Shown here: positions 27,401-38,046 of the stretch, one piece after another | Layout of the letters: every line of letters starts with the position of its first letter | How positions within the stretch are numbered: the stretch's first letter is position 1 | DNA from: Corella eumyota | Taxonomy: Eukaryota > Chordata > Ascidiacea > Phlebobranchia > Corellidae | Assembly: GCA_963082875.1 (NCBI GenBank) | Contig: OY720097.1 | Coordinates: 8,130,501-8,194,500 of the forward strand | Reading direction: 5' to 3' | Length of the DNA: 64,000 nucleotides | Notes under the pieces: generated by a model | What the model was told of the DNA's origin: nothing | Database searches by the model: none | What the model saw: the letters and a program-made list of their open reading frames with translations, nothing else | Position numbers and translations under genes: made by a program

Positions 27401-30400
27401 ACGTTAAAGCCTATATTTAAAACTAGCAAGAGAAATTCGTCTCAAGTGCGCAATTGATGACGTCAAGCCCAACAATAAAAACTGGCAATTACCGATGATA
27501 ATATCTTAATCAAATCAACTTAATTATAAGCGTCAATCGGACGCGATTCGCTCACATAGGCCGAAACCCGATCCGAACAAATGCGGACCTAGTATTGATA
27601 GCAAACAAGTTCGGAGCACTGAACCGGTGTGAACGGTAAACACAATTACCTCGAGACCGAACGAAAAATGACAGCAAAAAATACCGAAAAAAGCCGGAAA
27701 AATCAGCCTAACAAATGACCGAAAATACATCACACCTCCGTTACTTTTTAAACCGAGATAAATGTCGCATTACATATCAATGCACTTAGAGGGTTTGAAA
27801 TATGCTTTGGATTAAACTTACTTGAATGATGCATCTGCCGTTCCGGGCGTTTTCCGGTACCGATACGATATAGGACTGTTTTTCGAATTTCAAAGAACTT
27901 TCAAAGGTGGAAGTAACGGCCACTAACACAGTTAGGTTGCTCGAAAGTGGGGGGTTCCCCTGATCCGTAGCCACGACCAAAAGTCGAACAGTAGGTGCTA
28001 TGGAATGATCCAAAAAACTCCTAAAACATACAAAATTTTGACTAAAAATAGGGGATCATATTTTTTAAGTAAAAAAAACACAAACACTGCAGTTACATAA
28101 CTTTTTAAAGCCTTAGTTTTAAAAAACTGATCTCCAAAACGCCCATTGATTACTTTTAAAACGTAAACAGCCTTTCTAATTTTTTACTTCGCCGGTAAAA
28201 ATCACAATTTTAAAAGAAACATAAGGTCATGAGAATTTTAACAATTTGTTTATATTTAAGTTGGTTTCTACGTCAGTTGTATATGTTATCAATAATCCTT
28301 TAACGATTTCGAAATGCTAGTTTGAAAAGAGGATTGGCTTTTAGTTTTAGAATCAAAAAGTTCGAGCAATCCGATTACAGTTGGATGAGACATGAACGCC
28401 AATGACATAACGTTAGTCGGAATTCAATTAATGCTATTTAGTCCGCGCTAATAAATTTTTTTGTAATAAATACTCCCAATTTGCGACCACCTTATTCGCA
28501 ATGACATCATTTAATAATCCATGATAACACCCATAGGCCTCATATTTGTATAGAAACTACATAACGAAATTTTTAAAGCACACATACGAAAAATATCTTG
28601 AATAACAGGGCACAGCCTTAGGTGCCTTAAGGTACAGTGTCTTTATTGGTAATTCCTATACAATCCAATGTAATTGCTGGGTATATTTAACATTGTCAAT
28701 TCTTTAACCTTATAATTTGTCACAAAAAGATTAACGCTGCCTTGGCTAAAGTGTTAAGCACACAGAAAAAGTTAATTCTAGCCTGAAAGGCGGTCTTGAG
28801 GTATCGTCAAAGGAATAACGTATCACAATTTTTGGCGTAACGCCGGCGTCGAAGGCCTTAACCATTGAAACACTCTTGTTAGCTTAAAATTAAAGCACAC
28901 ACATACAATAGAGCGGAACTAATTATCAAAAGTGAGAACAGGCAACAAGCTAAACACACTCAAGTATTCCGATAAAATTTTAGCAATATTTGTAATACAA
29001 CATAACATGACATGCTATCATAAACGACAAGATTTTTTTTAAGTTTTTGTGATCAAATATAAAAATTAATTTTTAATTATCCATGAATGTATGAGGTTCA
29101 TAAAAAAAAGTTATATCTTTTAGTATCAATGTTTGCCTAGGTGCACAAAAGACCAGTTTATGCCTTACAATGCCATTAAACTAAAAAGTAATTAGATTTT
29201 TTTTAAAACTATAAAAGTGGCCTATAATAACGAACCATTAATTTTATAGCATGACTACCTCAGTATTCAACTTTTATATTTGCTTTCTTTATTTATTCGC
29301 AGTCGAGGCTTTTGTGCGAGGGAGATATATTCCTTCTTGTTCAAATATTGGTGCAGTTTTTACGATAGTCATATACTTAGCAAAGGTTGAAGCAGATTGA
29401 CCATCGCTGGCAAAATCGATCAATTTTGGTTCGTTTGTAATTCGGTTTAAGGGTCACAAAATGCGTACGAGATTTTTAAACGAGTTTTTAACAGTTAATT
29501 TGGCATTCTACCCTTTAAATCAACTCGTATAGTTAATAATTGGCGCTTTTTACAGACTATAAAATTACGTCATTTGAATCCTAAAATTCGGCCACGCTTT
29601 TCAAAGGTAAACAAAACGATTTGAAATAATTAAACTCTAATTAAATTAATTAAAGATACGTACTCAGTTGTAATCAATCCCGAATCGGAATTAATAGAAA
29701 ACCATTCACTTTGATCGGCAGGGTTGATGCTGTATTGTATTAAAGCATTTTGTCCATAATCCATATCTGTAGCACTGACTTGCGTAACGTAAGTACCTGA
29801 AAAAACATTCATTTTTTATTTCAAGAATTTAAAATAGGTATATCAAAATTAAAAAATTACATCACACAAGTAACGAAATTAGTCTGAAGTTTTAAAACAA
29901 TTGATGTTTTTTATTGTATTTAATCTCAATAAACAACATCAGTTGGCCAAACGGCAAGTTTGTACAGCAAATTACTGGGCAAATTTATACACCAGCGAAG
30001 CCACGTGTTTTGAAAATTGAGCCACCCATGTACTTGAGAATTTTCAGCATTTACACGCACTTGTTTACCCGTAAAGATCAACCACTCGATAAATACAAGG
30101 GATTACATTCACTTACACTAACTACTGCATTAGAAAGCATAACAGTGGGCGCGATGCAAGGGCAAACCGCAAAATTAACTTTTGGACTGTAATATAACGT
30201 TAACAAACAAAGTACGTGGTAAAGAGTTTTCACGTAAACAAATCAAAATGGTCGGTGTTGCAGATCAAAAGCCGGACTAATCGCCGTTCAATTGTTGGCA
30301 GCAATTCTTAATACGCTAACTAAAAAGTACCTGGAAAGGAATCCTCGGAAAGTTGAATATCTTCGTTGTATTCTGTAAACATTGGCGGATTGTCATTGAC

Positions 30401-32408
30401 GTCACCAATCGTCAAAGTAAACGAAATGCTGGTCGACTGAGAAGGCCTATATAACGCGAAATAGAGTTATAGAAGAGATTTCGACATAATTACACGTGTT
30501 TTTATCGACTAGACACAGTAGGAATTACGAAAATTTGCTTTATTACATAACTGACTCTACATTTTACATCATTCATATTTATTTAAACTGGAGGTATTTT
30601 TTATTTTTTTATCTAACACCAACACTTACCTAGTAAAGTCCGTTGCAGTAACAGTAATATGGTATGTGGATAGTAATTCGCGGTCAAGAGTATCGTTTAC
30701 AACCAGGTAAATGACGTCACTTTTAACCAACAACGCAAACCTAAAAAGCATTAAGGTTAGTTTACCGTAAACCAAGGTTTGAGACTTTTGCATATACTTT
30801 TAACGTGTTATATTTACTTCATCGGGTAACGGTTTTATGATTAGGCGTAATTTATAGATTAATTTGGTTTGTCACATAATGTGCGTATCGATAACATGAT
30901 TTTGATTTTATTGATTAGATATAATGCCCATTGATTTTATTTTAACAAGATCTGAAGTAATATCATTAAGTACTTATAAAGTTATGGATTTTTTTTAGCT
31001 ATTTTTAAGTCATGAGCCAAATGATATTATTACTAAATTAAAAAACCATGCCAAAAACTTCTTACTTGTTGTTGCTTCCACTTAAGGCCATGTTAATATT
31101 TGATATTTCCCCTAAATCGGGATCAGATACAGATAATCTTGCAATATAATCTCCAGGCTCTGCTGCTTCCGAAACCTGAAAAATATCACAAGTTTATATC
31201 AATCACAAAGTTTCAGAGTTTAGCTTAAAAAGAAAATTTAAATATATTATTTGCTTACTGTTGCTTGGCCAGCATCCAAAAATATGACTGAAATGGTTGG
31301 TTTGTTATCATTTACATCACTGACTGATACAATCACAACAGTTGAGCCATACTGAGGCTCTACACCATTATCCACTGCTTCTAACACAATCCTGTGTTGA
31401 ACACTTTCTTCAAAATCCAACTGTTTTTCCAAATATATTCTTCCTGTATTTGGGTTAACCTCAAAATAAAACTCAGGGTCGCTTTGACTGCGATCGATTT
31501 GATAAAAGATTTCTTTATTTCGATTGGAATCACGATCCGTTGCTGTGATTGTGATAATGTCTTCTCCGAGTGTTGTGTCTTCTGCGATTGAAACGCTATA
31601 TCGACTGAACTCAAATGTTGGGGCATTGTCATTGACATCTAGAACATTTACATAAACCTGTACAGACCCTGTTTTTGGTGGTGTACCACCATCATATGCC
31701 TCAACAGTAAAAGAATAAAATGACACATTCTCCCGATCCATAGTGTCAATAATAATTAAATCAGCAAAAACTTGACCCCCTATTGTCCTGTTTTTTACTT
31801 CAAATACACTAGGAGTATTCTGGTTCAAAATTGTATAACCCTGAACACTAAAGTTGCCAGAGTCCATGTCTGTGGCTGAACCAAGAGAAAATTTTGCTCC
31901 CAACTGGACAGCTTCAGAAATGTTTAAATTAATAATTTTATTAGAAAATGTTGGAGAATGATCATTTACATCTTGTACGACAATTTCAACCTATAATAAA
32001 ATGGCACATGTTACTAATTTGTGTTTTTCTTTTAAAAAAAATTAAAGGCTTTTTATGTTAATTAAAAAGATAACCAACCTGAATGTAAACTCCAATTATA
32101 TAATCATACAAAGTTGCTTCAAAGAAAGGAAATAACTGATGCTGTAAAAGTTTCTTTGTTACAATAATTCCTTCATTTTCTAGTGTTTCTGATTCAAAAT
32201 ATTCACGAAAAGGCGAATCTTCTTCATTTGTTAAAACATATCCAATTTCAGTATTGTTGGTTACCTTTCCAACAACTGTAGAAATAGTAGCATTTTCGTT
32301 GACATTAAATACCAGTGTTGTTGGATTTTGACATTCGCAAATTGCAATATTATACAGCAGAAGTATAATTCCAATTGTTCTTAGGTGAAAGGTGATAAAA
32401 AGCTTCAT
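402..32408 (-). CDS. Dchs: Dachsous-type giant cadherin, complete, 53 coding exons
   Basis: A single-pass membrane cadherin. In the Dachsous family it binds Fat cadherins on neighbouring cells to set planar polarity and feed the Hippo pathway. Chaining exons by GT-AG sites (one GC-AG) and frame gives 10,164 nt, exactly divisible by three: 3,387 residues. Order: signal peptide (about 1-26), 27 cadherin repeats, membrane helix near residues 2921-2945, tail of about 440 residues. There are no EGF or laminin-G domains, which rules out Fat (about 34 repeats plus EGF/LamG); 27 repeats and this tail are the Dachsous architecture. Most repeats end in DxNDNxP-type calcium motifs and many carry LDRE. 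The start is the ATG at 32408, directly before a hydrophobic leader. Tail motifs VPDSGIQ and DWTPEFQSLTSVFSDIARL look like Dachsous tail blocks, from memory rather than alignment. The terminal VHV could be a class II PDZ ligand (inference). Confidence 0.88.
2075..2109 (-). repeat. Duplicated 5' splice site after Dachsous exon 50
   Basis: ACTACCTTGTAA occurs at 2075-2086 and 2098-2109, 23 bp apart. Read on the minus strand, each gives ACAAG|GTAGT. The upstream donor (exon end 2103) keeps frame with exon 51; using the second would add 23 nt and shift frame. Confidence 0.6.
2330..2527. mobile_element. Small MITE in Dachsous intron 49 with terminal inverted repeats
   Basis: The left end (AAAAAACTTTGGACCACTTG, then TACTTAA) and the reverse complement of the right end (AAGTTTTGGATCACTTGTAC, then TTTAA) match over about 27 bp with a few differences; weaker similarity runs about 15 bp further in. 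The element is about 198 bp, non-coding, and lies between exons 49 and 50. It carries a 3 x 30-bp tandem repeat in its middle. I could not define a target-site duplication in the AT-rich flanks. Confidence 0.65.
2375..2471. repeat. 3.2 copies of a 30-bp tandem repeat inside the MITE
   Basis: Units at 2375-2404, 2405-2434 and 2435-2464, each beginning AGGWCCG and ending AATTAKCY, then a partial AGGACCG. Units 2 and 3 differ at only a few positions. Confidence 0.8.
4025..4215. mobile_element. Decayed MITE-like repeat, family A (copy 1)
   Basis: Begins near AACCGAAAATCATTTAATCG and ends near TCGGTAAATGGAGTTTTTGG with TAAAATG following, so the ends are approximate inverted repeats of a CATTTTACCGAAAA-type sequence. 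The middle has GGGTTGGGGTAAAC..GGGTTAA. Similar inner blocks recur in other Dachsous introns. No coding content. Confidence 0.4.
4785..4960. repeat. Possible intronic repeat, family B (copy 3)
   Basis: Contains two diverged GATATAT..GYAAATGTSTAAG blocks, then GCCCGTATGGCAAGCTATCG, similar to the right end of copy 2. Weak similarity judged by eye. Confidence 0.25.
6225..6375. repeat. Decayed intronic repeat, family B (copy 1)
   Basis: Shares ATATTTATGTTCAATTTAAA followed by GGCCT, then GGGTAAATTATC and ACCATAT, in the same order as the copy at 11500. Non-coding, no clear termini. Confidence 0.4.
6815..6960. mobile_element. Decayed MITE-like repeat, family A (copy 2)
   Basis: Left end CCATTTCACCGAAATTT, right end TTTTCGGTAAAATG, with the family's middle block (GGGAGTTAGGGTAAAAGAAG). 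This is the clearest inverted-repeat pair of the family. Confidence 0.45.
7828..7830 (-). other. GC-AG splice donor of Dachsous exon 37
   Basis: On the minus strand exon 37 ends GACAGAGAG and the intron begins GCAAGT. The intron (7747-7829) ends in TTTTAG. Joining here gives LDRE-IHDKYRLVLHATD, the expected cadherin repeat sequence, in frame; no GT donor nearby does so. GC donors with an otherwise strong AAGT context are a known minor class. Confidence 0.85.
11500..11680. repeat. Decayed intronic repeat, family B (copy 2)
   Basis: Shares GTATTTATGTCCAATTTATA with GGCCT following, then GGGTAAATTATC and GACCATAT, with copy 1. It ends near CCTGTAGGGCGAGCAATCTA, which resembles a block at about 4930. 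Confidence 0.4.
13115..13285. mobile_element. Decayed MITE-like repeat, family A (copy 3)
   Basis: Contains ATGGACATTTTACCGAAAAG at the left and ATTCGGTAAAATGG at the right, with AGTCAGGGTAACTTGGGTTC in the middle, all shared with the other family A copies. Confidence 0.45.
13936..13947 (-). other. Furin-type motif RKKR in cadherin repeat 13
   Basis: Residues 1314-1317 of the traced protein read RKKR followed by Q, in FTSTFSRKKRQILPQSKYRF. This fits the furin consensus R-x-K/R-R. It sits where other repeats carry the DxD calcium segment, and the preceding EC12/13 linker also lacks calcium ligands. Cleavage is a prediction. Confidence 0.6.
14335..14520. mobile_element. Decayed MITE-like repeat, family A (copy 4)
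   Basis: Begins ACCGAATGGACACTTAACTG, the same left block as copy 3 in diverged form; the middle has GGGCTAAAGTAAAAAGAGG and the end GGTTGAAATGGC. More decayed than copies 2 and 3. Confidence 0.35.
17125..17225. mobile_element. Possible fragment of family A repeat (copy 5)
   Basis: Holds GACCATTTTACCAAAAACG and a second CATTTCATCGCCAATG block. It looks like one end plus part of the middle of the family, about 100 bp. Confidence 0.3.
18228..18300 (+). mobile_element. tRNA-derived SINE remnant (or tRNA pseudogene)
   Basis: An A-box-like TGGCCAGATGG (18237-18247) and a B-box-like GGTTTGATAACC lie about 42 bp apart, the spacing of a tRNA internal promoter. The rest does not fold as a good tRNA. 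It lies in a Dachsous intron, antisense to the gene. Confidence 0.5.
20945..27821 (-). other. Dachsous intron 7, 6.9 kb, CpG-rich
   Basis: The largest intron of the gene, splitting EC6. From about 21.3 kb the sequence has visibly more CpG and less AT than the flanking introns. It has only short open frames without recognisable domains, starting at non-ATG codons or lacking splice context. A TATA-like TCTATAAAAGC lies at about 22035 on the + strand. I see no missing exon: the frame joins exactly across it (IIQ-VQASDP). Regulatory content is likely but not shown. Confidence 0.6.
27822..32408 (-). other. Dchs: Dachsous exons 1-7: signal peptide, repeats EC1 to start of EC6
   Basis: Exons on + coordinates: 32079-32408, 31259-31990, 31066-31175, 30630-30740, 30331-30446, 29664-29796, 27822-28020. 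Exon 1 carries the leader (hydrophobic core IGIILLLYNIAI, then CECQ) and most of EC1, which is short. Exon 2 is 732 bp and spans the end of EC1 to the start of EC4 without an intron, unlike the 80-330 bp exons elsewhere. EC1-EC4 end in VNDHSP, VNDNAP, VNDNKP and VNDNPP. EC5 ends in a sequence with no calcium motif (AVTSTFESSLKF). Frames join exactly across the large introns 6 and 7. Confidence 0.85.
28021..29663 (-). other. Dachsous intron 6, 1.6 kb
   Basis: Within repeat EC5. Moderately CpG-containing sequence with no gene, no clear repeat and no cadherin-like open frame. Confidence 0.6.
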
Positions 32409-34495
32409 ACTGTTTGCTACAAACTTTGCATAATTAAATTTTGATAATATTTTCCCTTTTAATTACATTAGTAAATAAATCCAATGTACAAAGCAAGTAC
32501 AAATTTTAAACCTTAATAGTAAAACATTGAGCTGAATAATTGTTTAACAGTTACATAGATAACAATACAATAAAAACGTTTATCTGGCGTGGCTGCATGG
32601 TTTTCAACTAGCTGCTCGCCACTCTAGAGCGAAGTCTTTCCTTAAATGAAACAGTAGCGTCGTAGTTACTTCAGTTACCACGCTGTCTCATGTTGTTGCT
32701 CTCTAGCTCTATTGTTTATATTGCGTTTAAAAATTTATTCTCTAAATAAAAGCGTGCTTCGTTTTTAACCTTTTTTAATTACTATTAATACGTACAGTTT
32801 AAAATAGTGACTTTAAAACATTTATTTGTTAGCGATGTTTATTTTTTAAACTAATTTATAAGCTGTAAATTGAAATAAAAGTGTATTCTTTTTTATTAAA
32901 ATTACAGATTAAAATTTTCTTTTATTTTTTCTTATAATTGTTTGTATTAAGCATAGCTTTTTAAAAATAAAATTGGTATAAGTAATATTAAACGCTTTTA
33001 TTTAACAGAAAACATAAGTCAGGCAAATGGTAATTAGTAAGGCTTTAAACGTATTTCAATGGCACGGAAAACGGTCAATAACAATTTTAAACATTTTCCA
33101 TTTTACATTAAAAAAATGTGTATAAAAAATAAAATAAAATTGTTTAGGTTCTTTATTTATTTATTTGTAAGTTTTAAAATTTGTTACGTTTAGGCTTCAC
33201 TTGCTTTTTAAAACTATATTAATTATATTCAGTATCAAAAATAATGTTAATATTAAATCACTTTAGTATATTAATTTAAAAAAAAAATTTGTTATTAATA
33301 ACCATAGATTTGTTACAAGTATGCTAATTAAAATCATTATTTGTTGTTCATTTTTAAATATTTTTTTTAAATGTTTTTATTTTTAAATGTTGATTTGAAA
33401 TACCTGCAGCGTGGTGTAGTGGTAAGAACTCTTGCTACACCCACCTTGCTACACCCACCTCAGGTCGTGGGCAGCTGCGCACATATAAAAGTTCAGACAA
33501 CTAATTATAAAAACACAATAAGAAAGCAACATTAAAACGTTATTTCACCAACTAAAGGTAAAAGAAACAAGGCTTCTAGTAAAAAGTTTTACTAATTCAA
33601 TAAAATAAGAATTTGAAACTAATAAAACGGGTTTTGATCACTAATAAAGTTTGAAACAGTTGAATTTAGTTTAACTATTTTTAATTCGCACTAAACTAAG
33701 CATTTTGTGCCTAGCAAACGAGTCTAGTAAACAGTCATCTTAAAGTCAATAGGTATTTTTTATTTGTAGTAGCCACGAGGTTTTTAGAACCACAACTAAT
33801 AAAGTATAACGTTAGGAAAATGCATTATGGGAACAAAGACATTGCATGCGTTATGACATTAATATAAACACTTTAATCAACAGGTATTTTGTAATGATTA
33901 ACGAATTTAACAAATATACTTGGACTTTATCACGAAATAGCTGCAAACACTAACGTCCTTTGTTGCCCTTTCTGAAATTTGGTATCGTAAACAAGAACAC
34001 TTGGTTATAATAAAATATTTTATATATATATTGGTTCGATTAAAACTCGAAATGAAAAATGTTAGTTTCTTCTGTCATAATGAAAGTAAACAGAATAGCT
34101 ATCAAACTAGTTCAAAATAGTGTATTTAAGCTAGAGGTGTTCTTTGGTGACCGAGTTAAGTAAACTTGCTATGGCCTCGCTGTTTCTAGTAAGTATACAA
34201 CATAATTTTGATCAGAACTTTTGAACGGCAAGCATACATTAACTTATTAGCTTCAACATAGGTTTTGTGCATTTAAACGGAAAAGTTTAATTTTGATAAG
34301 TAAAATAGGTCTACGTTGAAAAAGTTCAATGTACAAATATTATAAATATTAAAATCAAGTTGTAAAAGAGTTAAGCAAGTTTAATTTATGACTTAATTAA
34401 ATAAAGATTTTAAATTAAAAAAAAACTGTACCAGAATTATAATAAATTTTTTATTACAAAATTTTTGAAGCGTAGTAATATAGAATTCAATAAAA
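32409..34495. promoter_or_regulatory. Divergent intergenic region between Dachsous and the P450
   Basis: About 2.1 kb separates the two ATGs. A GC-richer patch at about 32580-32720 is the best place for the Dachsous promoter and 5' UTR. The rest is AT-rich with a SINE remnant at 33404-33480. No clear TATA box or first exon for the P450 stands out. Confidence 0.4.
33404..33480 (+). mobile_element. tRNA-derived SINE remnant
   Basis: GCAGCGTGGTGTAGTGGTAA (33407-33426) contains an excellent Pol III A box. The expected B box is degenerate (AGGTCGTGGGCAGC). A 14-bp unit CTTGCTACACCCAC is duplicated in between. This fits a tRNA head of a SINE that has decayed, not a working tRNA gene. Confidence 0.55.
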
Positions 34496-37400
34496 ATGGC
34501 AATAGAGATATTTGTTGCCTTTATGTATAAGGAAGGTACTGGGTACTTTGCTCAAACTTTTATTGGAGATTTACTCATTGTTATTCTTGTTGGAATAGTT
34601 GGTAACTTTGTTGTAGCACCTGCGCTTGCTCATTTTCAACACTACAGAAAAACTTTAAAAAATGTGCCTAGCCCAAAACCACATTGGTTATTTGGAGACA
34701 TTAAAAAGGTATTTTTTAGATTTTAACATAGGAGGTATCAGTAGTAGAACAATTTTTTAAACATTTTTTACATAATTTAAAGTTTTTTTCACATAGTAAA
34801 TTTCCATAAAAATTTTTCTAGGTTAAGTATTTTATTGTTAAAAAAAAATATTTAGTAAAATAAAAAAAAACGTCCACGAAAATATTTATTTTGATTTCAG
34901 TATCCGTTCAATCCTGAAGGATTAAAAAAAATGGTCGAAAGATGTAAGAAATACCCAGCAATGACAATGTACCGTATCGGTTGGGTTTTCTGGTCCGTGC
35001 ACGTTTACCATCCTGATCTTGTAAAATTAATTACCAGCAAACATTGTAAATATTAAAAAATTATCTAAAGTTGAAACAATAAGCGATTTTATATTTCATA
35101 TTTCCTGTTATATAGATCCAAAAGGTGGCTTGTACAAAAGGGTTGTTTGCCCTTTGTTGGGTAATGGACTTCTTGTTTCATCAGGAGATTATTGGAAAAG
35201 ACAAAGACGATTACTTAATCCTATATTTAATATAGAAGTTTTAAAAACGTGATAAATTTTGTTGTAAATGTTAATTATTAAATTCTTTTATAACTAAATC
35301 AAAGGTTAACCTTTTTGAATAATTTATATTGTGAAATACATTGTTTGCACAAGCTAAAACATACACATTTAAATGTTTAAACTGTTTACGCTGTAATATT
35401 TTTATATATATACCATTTTGTTAAATAAATTTAAAAAATTTCTATTAATTCATAGACATGTTCTAATTTTTAACAAAAACTGTGACAAATTTATGGAGAA
35501 GCTCGAGAATTCAGTTTCAAATCAAATTTCGTTCAATATATCGAATCCAATTGCCGAAGCAGGTTTTGCTGATCTTATGGAATGTATCATGTCAAAAACA
35601 TCAAACGAGAAGGGGTATGCATTAAATATCTACATATCAGTAGTTTAACTTACTTAATTTTTATTTTGCTATTTGAAAAATATAAGAACGCTATCTATTT
35701 TAATCTTTAATGTATTTAAGAACGGTAAGAGATTTTGTGCGAATGACCAAAGAATGTTCAACTTTAATGATGTTACGCCTCACTAATTTTATTTATATCA
35801 TTGATTCTGTGTGGCGTAAATTACCTAAAGGAAAAAGAGTTAATTATTGCATCGAATCAATATGGAAAATGGGTGATCAGGTTGGTAACACTTTATTATT
35901 TTTGCCATGGGTTTGGTGACCATGCTATGACAAACTCAATTTTTTTTATAAAAACATTTATAATTGATTTTGTAATTTTTTATTTTTTTTTATTAATGCG
36001 CGAAAAAATAAAAAAATAAATTTTTGTCAATACAGCAAAAAGTCTTCTTAATAAGTCAATAATATATTTTTAATATTAAAAGTTTGCTTAAAAAAAACAA
36101 TGTATTTAACATGTTCAAAATTTTATTTGATTTTTTGAAAAATAAACTAGCTAAAATTCGTATTTGATAGTCTAAAAATAAATTTATTTTAAAGTTTATA
36201 AGAGACCGAAAAGAGCAACTTAGACAACTATCCAATGCAGATCAAACCAACATTAAAGATCAAGCCACTGGCGAAAACTTAAAAATTAAACGGCGCAAAG
36301 GAAAAATGGTCGACTTTCTGGATATCTTGATTCAAACAAAGGTCAATTACAAACAATTTTTTTGTTTCATGCACTTATAATTAAAACTAAAATAAATAAA
36401 TACCTTTACAAAAAATCCAAATACAAACAAAAAATTGTGCTTTAATCTATTTGAAGAATCTAGTTAACATTAAATAATAAACAATTATATTTTTGCAATG
36501 GTTTTTCTTCATCTTAAAGGATCAAACTGGCGCGTCATTAACAAATCTCGAAATGGTTCAAGAAGTTGTCACATTTATTGCCGGAGGTCAAGAAACAACA
36601 GCAGCAGGTTTACCGATATAATACAATAGTTTAAAGTTTTTAGGCAATATTTGTTAGCATCTATACTTTACGGCATAATATCAGCAAAAATCCAATCCAA
36701 AACCATTTGTGGGGGTTTTACTACCTTAAAATAACCGTGCTACGAATCCTATAAAAAAGTAATTTTTGGTTTGATTTAAAATATATTAAATTTTCCCTAG
36801 CTTTGGGCTGGTTGTTGCACACTATATCGCTTCACCCAGAAGAACAAAAAAAATGTCGGAAAGAAATAAGAGAAATTATGGGTGAGGAAACGGAAGTCAC
36901 GTGGTAATTATAAAAATTTCATCATTGTTGTTAAAATTTAATTACATTTTATTCATAAATTTATTACACAATTTAGGTCTTAAACTTTTTTAAGTTTTTA
37001 TCATCGTTTGCTTTTATTTTACAATAAAATCTACCTAATATACCTATTAAGGTTAACTTTTTGGAAGTTTTATTATTTTTGAACATGGTTTTTATTGCTA
37101 AAGTCAAGTTGTAAAAAGCAAATAGACTTGGTCAATAAATACAAAGTTCAACGTTTTTTGCAGGAATCATATCAGCCAGTTGAATTACGTAACTATGTGC
37201 ATAAAAGAAGTGCTTCGACTTTACCCGGTCGCGCATTTGATTGGCAGAGAATTACCTGAAGATTTAACATTTAAGGATCCATGTGACGAAACCAGATTGG
37301 TGACATTGCCGAAGGGACTTACAGTGTCAATTAATATACATGCATTGCATCGAAATGTGCATATATGGGATAATCCTAATGTAAAAATGATTTGTTATTT

Positions 37401-38046
37401 AGTTTATTTATTTTATCAGCTTACATTTAGTTTATTTTAAAATTTAATATACTGTCAACTTATGCAGTATTTCATATTTGAATGCTAAATGTATGTAATG
37501 CTGACGCAATCTCTAGCCGAGTTTTATTAGCAACATAAAAATCCATTTACTAGCCATTAATTTATTTTATAGGACTTTATACCGGAAAGATTTTTACCAG
37601 AAAATACCAAAGGCAGATCACCATATGCTTACATTCCCTTCTCCGCCGGACACAGGTAATAAAAAAGTTGAGATAAGAACATAAATGTTACCTAAAATTA
37701 ATAGTCCATGTATACATTTTTTACAATTTAAATTGCTAAAACTATGTTTTGCCGTACAATATATTTATTTAAGACAACCATTTAGTTAACATGATGTTTT
37801 AACATGAAAAATTTTCCTACAGGTTTTATATAGTATATAAAAAATACATAAATCCCATAACACATTGTTTGGTTTAGAAATTGCATTGGTCAAAATTTTG
37901 CTATGAGCAAAATGAAGCTTTTCATGTGCAAATTGTTGAATAAATATGAAATTTATTGTGATGAGACCACGGTTAAACCTGTTTTGTATCCTGGTGTTGC
38001 GTTACTGGCAGAAAACGGAATTGAGCTAAAGTTTCGAAAACTCTAA
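34496..38046 (+). CDS. Cytochrome P450, CYP4 family, complete, 11 exons
   Basis: Haem-thiolate monooxygenase of the endoplasmic reticulum; CYP4 enzymes typically omega-hydroxylate fatty acids and related lipids. Exons: 34496-34708, 34901-35045, 35116-35248, 35456-35614, 35721-35880, 36195-36341, 36520-36607, 36801-36903, 37164-37380, 37573-37655, 37878-38046, giving 1,617 nt (538 residues). The N-terminus has a membrane anchor (LLIVILVGIVGNFVVAPAL). Exon 3 holds the C helix (WKRQRRLLNPIF), exon 7 the I helix (AGGQETTAA), exon 9 the ExxR motif (KEVLRLYP) and exons 10-11 the haem loop PFSAGHR|NCIGQNFAM with its cysteine. The phase of the last intron, inside the haem loop, matches vertebrate CYP4 genes as I recall them. 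All motifs are intact, so it looks functional. Subfamily and substrate cannot be told from sequence. Confidence 0.9.

Noticed and set aside
402-32408. Assignment of the giant cadherin to Fat
   Set aside because: 27 rather than about 34 repeats, and no EGF or laminin-G segments before the membrane helix.
18228-33480. Functional tRNA genes at the two A-box sites
   Set aside because: Neither sequence can form a complete cloverleaf, and the B box at 33460 is degenerate.
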